DNA from: Ramazzottius varieornatus | Taxonomy: Eukaryota; Tardigrada; Eutardigrada; Parachela; Ramazzottiidae | DNA: 64,000 nt | Assembly (NCBI GenBank): GCA_001949185.1 | Contig: BDGG01000001.1 | Location: forward strand, 4,766,629 to 4,830,628 | Direction of reading: 5' to 3' | Shown here: positions 52,270 to 64,000 of the stretch, one piece after another | How the letters are laid out: each line of letters starts with the position of its first letter | Numbering within the stretch: position 1 is the first letter of the stretch | Notes under the pieces: model-generated | What the model was told of the DNA's origin: nothing | The model's database searches: none | What the model saw: the letters and a program-made list of their open reading frames with translations, nothing else | Position numbers and translations under genes: made by a program

Positions 52270-52500
52270 CTACCTCCACTTCTGAGCCTGCTGCGCGGCC
52301 TCAACTCCTCTGTTACAAATATTACCCGTATTGCACACGCACATCTGACCAGTAATCAACCTCGGTAAATAGCTGTCAAATAGATCGGTAACGCTGAAAC
52401 AAGTATTCATTCTTGAGGCGATGCTAACAGGGGAGCCAGTGAGGTCTTGATAGCCATTCAAATTTCCACATTCGGCTTGCGGTTGCCTGATGGGTGCTAT
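52270..52500 (-). pseudogene. Possible Ly6-like C-terminal fragment
   Basis: A minus-strand frame has a cysteine-spaced stretch (ECGNL, NTCFSV) that ends in MCVCNTGNICNR, similar in layout to the end of the Ly6 domain at 31082-32232 (FCICGSNLCNKE). It then stops after a Gln/Ala-rich tail, without a clear anchor signal. No upstream exon with a signal peptide was identified. It may be an exon of a short secreted protein or a duplicate fragment. Confidence 0.35.
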
Positions 52501-55500
52501 AAAACAAACAGCGATATCAGTAATGGTCTGGAAGTGCTTTGTGTAACCAAAGTATTATTTCGATATAAACTTGTTGCCAGAGTTGGGCTTGAACGTTCCG
52601 CCGCGCTAGAATACTGTCGCTTTTCGGTGGCGGGAAAATAACGATCGCTGTCATAGTCACTCTCACTCAATTCTGATTGCAGTCTTGCATATACCAGAGT
52701 TCAGTCTTCTTACTCCCAACCGGCAGACAGTCTCAACTTCTTATTTTCACTTCTTATCTGAAAAGGAGCACTTGGATGGAGGAGAGTAAGACAGGCTTGA
52801 TTTAATCCGTTCTGAACGCAAGGAAAACAAGCGGAAGAATACTGCCAAGACCAAGAAAAAGAACGGAAGGAAGGTATGGTGGCAGAAAGTTCGGAAGTTT
52901 TTGGTGGTGCCTTAACCAATGCAAATGCGCGTTCGACGTCAGAGCATGTTATTTTGAGGGCGATGGCCGCAGGTGGCGCGATGAATGCTGCCACAATGTC
53001 GAAAGTCCATCCCTTCTAATGGTCACCTGGTGTCGGCTACCAGCGAGCAATGTTCTAAGATCACGTGGGACTCGACAACCAGAAGGGACGCATTCCAGAC
53101 ATTGTGTCGTTCGCTGCAGAGCGCCAGAACGCACCCGTGTAAATCTTACAATTCGGATAGCCACGAGGTCAGTGCCGATACAGTCCAAGTCCAGTGTACA
53201 AAATTTTCCGATTTCAAAACACGAAAATCAGTCAAAGTGAACCGTACTGCCTGCCACTTCCACACAGTCGGATACCGGCCCATTGTTTACTCGATTGTAC
53301 CAGTTACAGCACGGTATGATGCAAGTGTTATGTGTCTTGGGCTTGGCATGCTGCATGGTGAATGTTTGGCAGGCCTTAAATGACGTTGGATTTCCTGCTT
53401 GGCCGAACTTCGAAAGGCCGACTCCCCCCCTATGAACATGAGCCTTTAGAGCTCATCGAGATATATCTGAATTTAAAGTTGACACCGAATGACACGGTAA
53501 TGAGTCTTCGACCATTGTCCGAAAGGTAGGCAGAACACTTGCTTTAGCTGGGACAAACTTGGCGATGCCGCCAACCAATCCTGGGGAGTTATTGGAATTG
53601 GCCATAATGTTAAGCTAGTATTGAGCAAGCCTTCTTGGAGCTAAGTTGAACAGCGCAAATTAGAGCGAGTTTTTAGCTAAGTCACACTTGGTCTATTTTG
53701 GCTACCTCGTTTGAGCTGAGTTTTGCCTATTTGGGACCCGAGCTAAGTCACAGCTGAGCTTGGAGTGTATCAGTTAGAGCTGAGATGAGCTGAAATAACC
53801 CAACTCAGCTCGAAAACCCAGCTCAAGACAAGCTAACGAAAAATGACGCCCAGGACTGCCGCCAACAGCATCTTTTGTCGAGGTAAATTACCCAGCGGGC
53901 CATCCAAAGGCAGTCACTGCAGTACGCGAACATACATACTGTATTATCCCGACACACTGTCGTAACGATGTCACTGCCACGTGGCTCATGCCATATTACT
54001 GGCCGATATATACTCGTGACAAAAGTCTTGCTGCGGCTCTTTAACGGGAGTAGTTAGATAACACAGAAGAAAAATTGCAGGTCGATCTTAGCGTTTGAAA
54101 TTTCAACTACGCTCGATGTTGATAGAAATCATCAATCCGAATTACTAAAATTACTAATTACGAGACTGATTCAGTTACGCTGATTGCTCAGAAGTAATTC
54201 TGATTAACCTTAAAATTTTTGTCAAGTAAAATAGACCCTAACTTTAGTTTGGTCTTATCGTCAGCATAGTTTCATACGCAAGATTACTCATGCAGTAACA
54301 ACGATAATACACAGATTGAGCTGTCACCGCGGGATGGAAGTCCAACCGAAAACCTGACTGAGTAAAATCAAGCACGGAACACAAAGGATCCCGCTAGGAA
54401 CACAACGGGTTTGTCCGTTCTGTATTCCGCAGCCGGATTGCTAATTATGTACTTCAATTGTATTCCATCTTTCGCGTCGCGTAAAGACGTCATCCACACT
54501 CGTCGGAGCTGACTCATGGTAGATAGCTGACTGAGTACGACAGTTCAAATTTTGTCCTGAAGTATGAGTCTGGTGTTCTCGTGAGGTTGAACGCGTCACT
54601 TTAGTAACATATTGTGTTTCTTCGGAAAGAGAAAGTTCTCGTAGCAGTCTGGTGCTCCTACCAGGCAGAACTGTTTGCGATAGTTAAAGCTTTACGTGTG
54701 ATCAGAACACACGATGTATATTATAATACCCATGTCGGCCTTGTGTTGATATGACAGAGTGTCAATCAGCTCTCGCACTGGCCCAGTCGGACTAACTGCA
54801 AAGTCGAACGTTCCGTCATACTGAATCAAAGAAAGTTACCCCCCATCAAATGAGAAAAATATGGTGCCAAAGTACAGCCAAAATCCTAGGGGGAATACAA
54901 TCGTTGTATTCACACTAGAGACATTAAGTTACCACCGCCAGATGAAAGTCCCACTGTAGCTAAGATGAGTTGCAACGCCACTCATAAGCGCAGCAGCTGA
55001 TCAGAACTTTGAATAGTTGGGCAGCCACCATGCTTCCCAATGCTAGCCAACCGTAAGTCCGATTACGCTATTTTCCGAAAATAAGGGGAGCTCCGGAAAG
55101 CAAAATGTACAAAACACACGTCACAAAAAGGGCGGAGCAAGCCGTTACTACAGCCGGAAAGCGAAGCGGACTGACAGCTTAATCACTGTAATATGTCAAC
55201 TTCACATTGGTCCTGCGAAAGTTGATCAAGGTTCACGCGTACTGGCTTTCGCATACTCCAAACGAGGGGAAGAGGTCTAAAGAGACTGGTCAGTCATTCA
55301 AAAAAGCTGTGTTTCTGAAGTAAAACTGACAACACAAGAAGGGAGTTTCAGCAGGCCCAGGGCCAATCCACTACGTCATTTTTAGGGCAGGAACGGATTC
55401 CCGCAGAGACCTGGGTGTGTCAATCACTGCGACGTCAGAAACGTCTCCGATTAAGGTCGCGCGCAGAAGTCTGATTGCGCGGCCGGCACTGATAGTTTGC

Positions 55501-56582
55501 AGAACCACCGATGCGCTCCCTCCTTAATTTGGTCTTCCCGTTGTTCTACCCTTAACGTCCGAAATGTGACAGACAAAAAACTTTGCCGCGGTTGAGTGCT
55601 CCAGAATGCTCCCACAAAAAGTTTCGATCAACCAGCTTTCGCAAAATCGAGAGTTGAAACTGCACGCCAAGTCATCTTGTTTCGCAATGCGTCAGTTGGT
55701 GCTCTCTGCCGTTGCAATGCATTGATTCAACTAATGAAAAGCGCAGGATGCGTCTGTTTGGTATAAAAAACGTCCGTTTTCAGATCGTCCAACGATCAAA
55801 ATAATTAAAGTTGCTGCTGGTAATAAAAGTAAGATTGATAGATAATAGAGAATTCTGCGAGAAACCGTCACTTGTGCTCAAAATTATGGAATCTGGGAGA
55901 ATTTTAATAATCGTAATTGAAACCAAAATTGTACAAGTCATCCTGATAAATATATACAGTCAGTGCGTTCAAAATCCGTACCACAGTTTTTGATTCTTAA
56001 ACAACAGAACCATTCAATTTTAACGGTACTGCTCGCCATGATCCACACACCCGGAAACGTGAGAGTCGATTGCCCCAGTTAAAGCATGGTGTGATGTACT
56101 GTATATGTTTTTGATCGTTTTGCTCGCAATGCTGTATGGTGGATGTTTAGCAGGCTTTTATTTAAAACCGAACTTTTTTAGTACGGATTTCGAACGACCT
56201 GACTGTACTGCTATCCATTTACAATCCGTTCGGGCCACATCTCTACCGCTTTAAAAAACGCGTGTCGAAAAATCAGTTTGCGTTTCTTTCGTCCAGTCCC
56301 TTACGTCTTTCATACAAAATTTCTGTCGGCTGAGTTGTAGCACATTCAGATCGGATGAAGACCGTCATGACTTCCGGTGGGGAAGACCACTCTTCCTGTC
56401 CGAGACGTCATCTCCGACATTGTATGTTCAAGTATCAGCCGCCAGTTTGATCTTAGAATATGTAAGAATGTTTAGAGTGGCACTAAAAAAACCAGAAGAT
56501 ATCGTTGACATACCAGGCCAAATTGGCAACTGCATTAAAATTGTCGAATTGGGCCATTTTGGCGGGGAATCTGCTTCGGGAG
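52501..56582. other. Long non-coding stretch with old repeats
   Basis: No gene with family support was found. At 53620-53830 the motif GAGCTGAG/GAGCTAAG recurs irregularly. A segment at 53300-53400 (GCATGCTGCATGGTGAATGT) has a diverged relative at 56080-56165. Other sequence shows no clear structure. Confidence 0.45.
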
Positions 56583-57380
56583 TAGTGCTGGCAAAAGTAC
56601 GATAAAATTCGATACGATATTTTTCGATAAAGTATCGCCGGATATTTTATCGCGGTCTTCGATATTCATTCAGTATCGATATTTCGATACGATATTTTTC
56701 CACTACCGTATTCTCGATATATCGTATCACATCGCAGCGATATATCAATATTTCTGCAATTTTAATTTTTGTCGGAGTTCCACTGGTCCGGGCTCAAGAA
56801 TTAAAGAGGCCGATTTCCTTATTGAGTGTTGGTAAGATCGGAAGCGTCGGATGCAGCAAAAACGTAACTATACCAAGACATCAAACACATGGAAACCTGG
56901 ATAAAATTAGTACCAAAACCGAATGAGCGGAGCGTGCTAGCCTGGTCGGCATACGATGGCCAGAATCAAGGTTTCGAAATCAGTAAACCGTGGCCAAACG
57001 GCGTCATAGAGAACTTGCAACGAGGAGAAACTGCAACCAATTCTCATTCAATCAGCTGACCTTACCGTAGCAAACCTGCTATTTTGATTGGCTGGCAGTG
57101 TTTCGTTCGGTCTCGATTCCCGTTCCATACTTCGGAATTAGACTTCGACTTACTTACTCTGCCGCTCACCCATATTATTGCTGCCTTTGCCATTCAGCAA
57201 AATACCGATATATCGAAAATATATCGATATGGTGTGATACGATATCGCCGAATATTTTATTGCGTTATTAGATATGAGCTTCATATCGATATCATCGATA
57301 CGATATCTGCCGCATATCTTATCGCAAAGATTCGATATATTTCGATACGATATCGGTATACCGTATCGTTGCCAACGCTA
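56583..57380. mobile_element. 798-bp hAT-like non-autonomous element with 8-bp target duplication
   Basis: The ends are TAGTGCTGGCAA and, inverted, TAGCGTTGGCAA. TTCGGGAG is duplicated exactly at 56575-56582 and 57381-57388. Subterminal regions on both sides are packed with TATCGATA-type motifs (about 56600-56760 and 57200-57370), which could be transposase binding sites. There is no transposase gene inside. Confidence 0.9.
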
Positions 57381-57388
57381 TTCGGGAG

Positions 57389-58034
57389 TGTACTGGTATT
57401 ACGTAAGCAAAGATCGAAGGCACCATCCTTCCTCCCCACCCCGCAGCAGAGAAAGGAATGAAGCCAGGTGCTCAAATGATACTACTCCGTTCTGCAGCAA
57501 AAAGTATATCTCTTTTCCTTGGTGACAGACTCATGCTGATCATAACTTTTCTTGTAGCCTGGACTGTGTTCTGATTGCTTTTAACAAAACTGCCGCAGGA
57601 CCTTAACATCAAAAGCAAAACTAGTCTCTGGACAACAGCTTTGAAAACTGCAGAGTTGTTGTATTGTTCACTTTGCATGCTTCAGCTCGTTATTTTTCAA
57701 TTATGCGCTGACTCTCCGTAAACGGATTTCTGGCCGGTAGTTTTTTTCCGAGGTACAAAAGCTATCAAATTCAATATCATTCCGGTGGTGATCGTATCAA
57801 CCTTTCAAGTTGCGGCGATGTGGCCCGAACGGGTTGTATTTTCACTGTACGGTCTTGCATTCGTCGAATTTCGGTCCAAATTAGTTCAAACTTGCCCGAA
57901 ATTTAGAAATGACTTCCTGCTCTTGTCAACGGGGTTGTATTCCACTTTTTAATCTTGCATTTCAGGTTTTGCTATTTTCTCTTGTTTCTTTGTCGCCTGT
58001 ACGTTTTCATCAGCGACACGTGCTATGGTCATAC
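57389..58034. other. Non-coding stretch
   Basis: No supported gene, RNA or repeat structure was seen here. Confidence 0.4.
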
Positions 58035-58247
58035 TTCTGCGACCCGAAATCTACGGTCAGTTATGGGGAGCAGCGGACAGTTTTATAGTCGAATATGACT
58101 CTTCAGCTATTCAATCGATATTTATGGTCAGTTGTGGAGTGGTGGTTTATTTATGGTCAGTTATCGTGTAATGACACTATAGCGGATAACTGACCATAAA
58201 TAAACCACCACTCCACAACTGACCATAAATTTCGGATCGCAGAAGCT
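58035..58247. repeat. Foldback element with perfect 46-bp inverted arms and repeated TTATGGTCAGTT motif
   Basis: 58120-58165 and 58185-58230 are exact inverted copies separated by 19 bp. Each arm contains TTTATGGTCAGTT twice, and a diverged copy lies near 58064. The outer ends CTTCTGCGACCCGAAAT (58036-58052) and ATTTCGGATCGCAGAAG (58229-58245) also match inverted. The whole unit may be a small mobile element. Confidence 0.88.
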
Positions 58248-58669
58248 TAACCATTGCGGGTATCGCTGGCTTCGTAATGCACCCCGTTGTCTAGCGAACC
58301 ACTGTAAGTACTCCATCGTGCAACCTTTATACGTGCAGGCACGAATACCTTCCTGTGGTATTCTTCTGGATCTAAATTATAATTAATGTTAAGTCCTGAG
58401 ATCTTGTTGGTTAGTGTTCTCGAAAACCACTGGTCAAAACTCTTTCAAACTTTCTGCATTAACGGACCGCCGTCTGTAGACGTAGCTATCGATATTATTT
58501 CGTGGTTTGGTCCGCATTCGAATTCTGTCTGTAAGTTTTTGTGATATTCAGAATTCGTTGGCTTTCTGTCAGTGGTCATTATTGCTTAACAAAAGGACAC
58601 AGTTTTGAATACGGCGAGGTAGTGTGAACTTCGACCTCTTTTAGACCGCTCATCCTAAGTTACATATGG

Positions 58670-58779
58670 GGAAGGTTGACATCGAACTTGATTAGCGTAG
58701 GAAATTTGATTAACGCGGGAGCTTAGCTCACCCCCTGCTTGCGCTAATCACGTTTCTATCAACCTCCCCATACCGTTAT
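58670..58779. repeat. Small inverted-repeat element
   Basis: ATATGGGGAAGGTTGA at the left is matched inverted by TCAACCTCCCCATAC at the right. The interior carries GATTAGCG and its inverse GCGCTAATC. It is non-coding. Confidence 0.65.
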
Positions 58780-59639
58780 CCTTTGATTTTTGTGATCACA
58801 ACTGCGGGATTTCCAGCCAACCGTTTTTCTTACGAATTTTCGTTTTCCTCAAACAAAGAACCGTTTTGGAATTCCCAGCAAGCCCAACGCCAAGAGCAGC
58901 GAAGAGGTTGTGTTTTCCCCAGTATATCTAGATAATTCCAAAAACGGTTTTATTCCGCAAAGCGCCATTTCCAATAAACTAGCCAAAGCACCGATGCAGA
59001 AGCAGAGGCCATCTCTGCTCTCAACAGTCGAGAACAAAGTAGCCCCGGCCAAGTCAGGAAGGGGCGTTCCGAAATAAATATCTCAGTAAAAAAGTTCGAC
59101 CCCGCTCGGGTGACTATCCGCTCTCATCCAAAATATTCCAGCTATGCGAGACATCAGAAATTTCTGCTTCTGGGTAAGTTCTGTAGCCAAAAGGAAGGGG
59201 TACACTGTACCATATTCAATGAGCGGAAGAATTACAAATATTGGTGGTGATTTCAGGAGTGCTCTGAAAAACTGCTGTTTTTGGTTGGCTTGAACGGCCT
59301 GTACTATCGATTCTTCTCACGATGAACGGACAACAATGAAGACGAAACCTTTTAAAGAGAGTTGCCGCATTAAAGGCTAACTAATGTCCGCAATGTCACG
59401 TCAAGCTTTTCTCGAACGGTTCACTTGGGACCTGGGCAAAGCTTGTCATTAAGGCGTGGCCAAATTGCACAATATGGAGCGGGCCTCGGGAGAAAAACAA
59501 CTTGCTTCGACAAATCAAACCAATTACCTGAATCAAAGGGGATCTATTGGTCAGTTACAGTGCAGCTACTTTTTTCTCTCAACGCCGCCCCATATAACGT
59601 CATTCGGCCACGCCTTACTGAAAAGCGTTGCTTAGAGCT

Positions 59640-59810
59640 CACTTCATTGGGGACGTACTCCGAAAGTCCTGCTCCGTGGATTGCCCTGTTTATGGTGGCT
59701 ATGTCCAGCCAGCACTGTAGGCAATACAACAACTATTTTGCCCTCAGCGCAGTAGCATCAACGCACGGCATCAACAGAGTTCCTGGTGGCCATCCGATTA
59801 GATTTTACAT
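59640..59810 (+). pseudogene. Helitron N-terminal fragment (second copy)
   Basis: A plus-strand frame gives APWIALFMVAM, CRQYNNYFALSAVASTHGIN and RVPGG. This matches residues of the Helitron copy at 45060-51078 (SWIALFLITAF, NNHFAFSAIVSTHGIDRVSG). It ends after about 55 residues, so it is only a scrap. Confidence 0.75.
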
Positions 59811-61390
59811 ATAAAGTCATACTGTACCAACTCCCAGAGTTTTTTTACATCACTAGAACGTAATTAACTCTGATGCGGAGGGCAGTCGTGCGCCGTCAGT
59901 GTTGATTTCGCTCGAGTGACGTACACAAATTGTCGGAGGTAATACAGTATGACCGTACACTAGTAACATAAAGCTGGACCCTTGCGTTTTTTGTCCTGTG
60001 TCATGGCTTATACGAATACAGAGATCACTAAACGAAATTTGCAGTATCCAACTAATACCCAAGTATCCTACTGCAGCTTTTTCCCTTCAAAAAACTTTGA
60101 GACTGAAGTTGCCCGCAGATCTACCTGCGACAAGCTGAGAGCGAGCTGAAGGCGAAACGAATAGCTTGTAATAGATATCGAAGTTTGTTTTTAGGCGGTC
60201 TCGAACCGCATGATACTCGAAACTGTGTTCGTTTGCTAAGGAATAATGACCTTTGACAGAGAGCCACCAAATTTTGAATATCACAAAAAATTACCGACAA
60301 AATCTAAATGTGGACCAAACCAAGACAACATAGCTACGATAGAAAATTTTCTGCTGAAAATCAAACATCAGAGTTTTCTAATGATTTACATTTGCGCACT
60401 CTCAGTTTCTCTCATAAGTCCACATTGTTCGGAATGAGTCTACGAGATCTACTCAGTTCGAAGTGACCATAACTTTCAATAATTAGATTGCCACTCTTTT
60501 GTGCTACCCGTTTCCGTTTTTCTATGATACATCATCGACAAGCTGCGCTCGAGCCGAAGGCGAAGCAAACAGCTTGTAGTAAAATAACACTGCTCACCCA
60601 CGAAATTTCGTCCCGTGACTCCTGAGTCAGAGTGGGTTAATGTATAGTGATCAAGGTTTTGTCAGTCAGTGCTGAACCAGCTCATTCTTCGTTGAACATA
60701 TCAATACGGTTGTTCCGCATTAGAGATCTCCAGAGTTGTGGCTCGTCGATAAGTTGTGACTGTAAGCACACCTCCTCCCATTACAAGTAAAAAAGTGGAG
60801 CGTGACAGTTCCGCATCCCGAACTGGGTTGCGACAAACACATACATACTTGCGCAGACGCAGCCCTGCGCATGAATAAGTAGATCGATGTTTACCAGCAT
60901 ATGTACGAGGAGCGAGGCCCTACTTTGTCCGTTTGTCGGACAGGCGACTACTTATTCCACTGACGATTCTCTCACTAACCTTTCGCTATCGAAACCCCAA
61001 TCTAATTCACAAGTATTCTCTAACACTTGGCTTCATTCCTATCCAGCCAAAAGTGGGTCAAATAAGAGATCATGACGGGAAAAGTTCTGGAGCGAAAGTC
61101 ATTGGGGAATTTCGTTCGATATCAGGGAACACGCTTTCTGCAGAGGGCGCAACAAGCCGGGACAAGGAAACCACATATGTGCTCGACCGAACAGAATCAC
61201 ACAGTTCTGAATGTGTGCCCAAGGTTAATGTTGATGTCACACGACCGTTTTTCACCGAAATCGGAACGGCTAAAGTTTTTTACACTTCCGAGCGAAAAGG
61301 CATTGTTTACGCACTCCTCGATTGAATTTTTCGTGCTGGAAGTTATCATTCTTCTTCCTCTGTCACGTCCAAGGTTTACCTTGTCTTCAC
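59811..61390. other. Non-coding stretch between Helitron scrap and Tigger-like relic
   Basis: Two copies of a 37-bp motif (GACAAGCTGNGAGCGAGC-type followed by GAAGGCGAA) lie at 60128-60165 and 60537-60575. A third is inverted at 43975-44012. No gene was recognised. Confidence 0.45.
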
Positions 61391-63582
61391 AATGGCTGCA
61401 AATTGTTCTCCAGTGACTTCCGAAGCCTACCCTTCCGCTCCTGCTCTCCTGCGATCCATGGACAAATCTCGGAAACGACAATACACGCAGGCACATCCTG
61501 GCATGGAAGCAGCCGTAACTGCTGTTAACCATGGGACGTCCATACGGATGGCCACCGAGAGATATCATTTACCTCACACAACTCTTGCCAATAAAGTCAA
61601 CGGGAAACACGGAAAGAAGGCTGGACGTCCTAGTACCTTCACGATGGAAGAAGAGGCAGAAATTACCGAAATCCTCGTGCGCTGCTCCAAGATTGGTGTA
61701 CTCTGATCAAGATCGTCAAAGCCATCGCCATTGCAAAAGGTAAGCTTGATGTTGCTCAAATAACGCTCGTACGGAGGATAACCTTCGGATAACATCAACC
61801 ACACGTTGAAGATGAAATGCCCAAACAGCTGACTTCTGGTCGACGGTGCACTAAGGATAACCTTGTCAGCGGTGCTGCTTTTTTCGAGGCATGGACTGGG
61901 CAAAGTTTACCGACCGATGGCACCGGAACTTCGGCCGCTGATTCTGTACAAAGGGAAGATGCACATCGAGTCGCACTTCCGAGAAACTCTCGATGCTTGC
62001 TACGTTGGCACTAATTCTTCGAGAGTAATGGACACTAAAGTTTTCAACCGAATACCCCGAGAAGAAATTTCTGTCATCCATAACTTGTCCCAAGGTAATT
62101 CTTGTAACTGTTTTGGCGATGATACTTCTGTTTGCTTCATGAACCTTTCACTTTATACTACATGGCTGACACCAAGGTTAACCTTGTGAGTTTTGTTCTT
62201 TCACAGAGCGTATTGATTTTCGATGGACATTCCTCTCATCCGAGCTCCGTCGCCTTTCTCCTGCCTGTACGGAGCATGAGAAGGAGATCCAAGTAGTGGT
62301 TCTGTCTTCTGGACAAACAGCTTTCCTGCAGCCAGTGGATAAAGAGGTGTTCGGGGGAGTGAAGCAGAAGTGGCATATGTATCTTCGTGATTCCAGGCTT
62401 GACACATCCATCGACGTGAGTTGACACAAATCTTCTCTTCTCAGTTTCATAATGATAAAAAAAGTGTGATGATACGACTGTTACATTCTAGGTGTCGCGC
62501 CATAACTTCGCTGCCCATATCGTGAAACTTTGGAATCTGGACTTCAAGCCTTACTCGTTCAACTTGGGTAAGACTCTACCACCCAAGGTTACCATTGTAG
62601 ATTTAGCTATTTGCGATCAAGAACCAACGACTATATGATACGAGAACCAAATGGAAGCTCGGCAAACAAAATCGACCAAATCGTTTTCTCCAGTGGCGCA
62701 GGCTGTCGGGAATATTGGCCAAAAGTGCGCGCCACTTGGGAGAACAATCTTGTCGATTTTGTTTGCCGAAATTCCAAATATGCTTGTCGTGCGAACGTCA
62801 TCGGTCTGAGTGGACCTATGAAGGAAGGATTCCGCAAGACGGGGATGTATCGGTTTGACTCCGACCTGCTCAGAGGCACAGTGAATCCTCGCTTAGAAGT
62901 CGAAGAAGAAGAAGAATCGAAAGTAACGAGCATTTCGCAAACATCGCGAAGAGTCTTCGCGAAAAGATTCGCCTGACCGGTGATGAAACGACCAGCTGCC
63001 TGTTGGAGGTCAGAAAGATTATAACAGGAAAATCGGTAGGCTCAGTCGTGGCTTTGGAAATCAACAAGAACTTGCTCAGAAGTGGTCCTCAAAAGATACG
63101 GCGCGAAAAAGATTCTCGTTCGGATGTATCCAGTGGAAGAATCGTTACCGAGAGTGCTAACATCAGCACAAAGAAAACCGCGATGGAAAAGAACAAAGAG
63201 AGCCAAAGGTCTGAGAAACCGAAAGCGAAACATCGAGACGGTGGAGGAAAGCGCGACAGGCAGCGAAGATGATAGCCCCACCACCCAAGGATACCCTTGC
63301 CAAGCCCCACCAAAGCGACAGAGAAAGACGGCTAAGCAGGTGGCTGCTGAAATAGCAAGCGACGTAACCGCACCACCACCGAACATGCATTTTACAGTGA
63401 ACGTTCCTGAAGGTAATCCTTCGAAGAGAAGACCGCAACGAGCCACGGCACGGGCGAAGACCACTCCAGCTCCCAGAAAGAAACCGCCGCCGCCAGTTTC
63501 AAAAACAAAAGTCAAGATGCTTCCATTGCCGAAAACTAAACCTAGAGTTTCTGCTGTAAAGTCGAAGTCTAAGAAGACCTAG
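61391..63582 (+). pseudogene. Tigger/pogo-like DDE transposase relic, internally deleted
   Basis: The start at 61391 leads into a psq-type HTH (MEAAVTAVNHGTSIRMATER) and HGKKAGRPSTF. The segment that should carry the first catalytic Asp is missing between about 61740 and 61830. Later pieces are PLILYKGKMHIESHF, LIFDGHSSH (second acid) and LQPVDKEVFGGVKQKW (third acid, after a frameshift), then an exon beginning VSRHNFAAHIVKLW. A copy of the palindromic repeat sits at 62655-62771, before GPMKEGFRKTGMYRFDSDLL. The C-terminus is Lys/Arg/Pro-rich and ends at 63582. Gene layout and exon junctions match the element at 4440-6881. Confidence 0.75.
62655..62771. repeat. Palindromic repeat, copy 13 (in Tigger-like relic)
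   Basis: A full-length copy: AGCTCGGCAAACAAAATCGA on the left and TCGATTTTGTTTGCCGA on the right, with GTGGCGCAG and GCGCGCCACTT inner arms. Confidence 0.88.
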
Positions 63583-63670
63583 ATGGTATTTGAACATTCC
63601 TCGTTGTCGTAAGAAGTCAATTGTTTAGCTGCTATAACGTTTCGCATCTTCGCGAAAGAAGAATGTAATA

Positions 63671-63815
63671 ACTCGGCGAACAAACTCGCCATGATCGTTT
63701 CCCCAAGTGGCGCACGCTACCATTTGATGTTACTAAATACGTGCGTCATCTGAAAAATCCACAAGTGGTGCACGCTTCTGGCCAATAACACCGAAATGTG
63801 CGCCACTTGGGAAAA
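63671..63815. repeat. Palindromic repeat, copies 14 and 15 in tandem
   Basis: Copy 14 (63671-63752) has arms GTGGCGCAC and GTGCGTCAT. Copy 15 (63761-63815) has GTGGTGCAC and GTGCGCCAC, with a core (TTCTGGCCAATAACACCGAAA) in the opposite orientation to most copies. Confidence 0.8.
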
Positions 63816-64000
63816 CAATTATTCGCAACATCGCAAAGTGAATCATATGTGACAGCGAAAATAGCAATTTGGTCTTCGGGCGGTAGGTGCATATCGTCTT
63901 CTGCCTTGATTTCTATGAAGAATCAGAACGGCCAAAACTTTGTACACTTTTCCGTGGGCGACTTATGGCGGTGAACGTGGTCAGCTGATTTAACCAAGCT

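Noticed and set aside
53620-53830. A coding tandem repeat of GAGCTGAG units
   Set aside because: The spacing is irregular and stops occur in all frames; it is low-complexity sequence.
56640-57370. TATCGATA-rich tracts as a microsatellite or origin
   Set aside because: The tracts lie symmetrically inside an element with TIRs and an 8-bp duplication, so they are transposon subterminal motifs.

Overview
The window is animal nuclear DNA. It holds metazoan signalling genes with many short GT-AG introns, about 50-350 bp with one of 1.7 kb. The MAP2K7, PPM1D, ARHGAP39, SETD3 and ZDHHC5/8 families together point to an invertebrate animal. I cannot fix the phylum from sequence alone. A scaffold gap of 50 N lies at 7176-7225.

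Left part (1-32 kb) is gene-bearing. On the minus strand, 1-2694 is a DHHC palmitoyltransferase whose C-terminal tail runs off the window. 4440-6881 is a complete Tigger/pogo-like DNA transposon. 7846-10858 (+) is MAP2K7, the JNK-activating kinase. 11470-13972 (-) is a 12-exon SETD3-like SET-domain protein, head to head with PPM1D at 14916-19925 (+). 24593-30547 (+) is a 15-exon ARHGAP39 (two WW domains, MyTH4, RhoGAP). 31082-32232 (+) is a GPI-type Ly6/uPAR-like protein. I derived exon junctions by hand, requiring splice consensus, matching phase and family colinearity. The summed coding length of each complete model is divisible by three.

Right part (32-64 kb) is mostly mobile DNA: a degraded pogo-like transposase with a CENP-B-type DNA-binding region (35391-37533), a Helitron 5' fragment (39336-40769), a large decayed Helitron/Helentron with Rep, helicase, OTU and RPA-like segments (about 45060-51078, minus), a non-autonomous hAT-like element with an 8-bp target duplication (56583-57380), a second Helitron scrap (about 59640-59810) and a second Tigger-like transposase relic (61391-63582). 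Small TA-flanked inverted-repeat elements are scattered throughout, and three of them share termini with a decayed transposase-bearing element at 22760-24078.

The most notable unexplained pattern is a short palindromic repeat (9-bp arms GTGGCGCAC / GTGCGCCAC around a conserved, asymmetric spacer of about 25 nt, often inside a 110-120 bp larger palindrome). It occurs at least 15 times, mostly inside predicted introns of host genes and of transposase genes. MAP2K7 and PPM1D act in the same stress-kinase network (JNK/p38), but on separate transcripts. Nothing here implies an operon.
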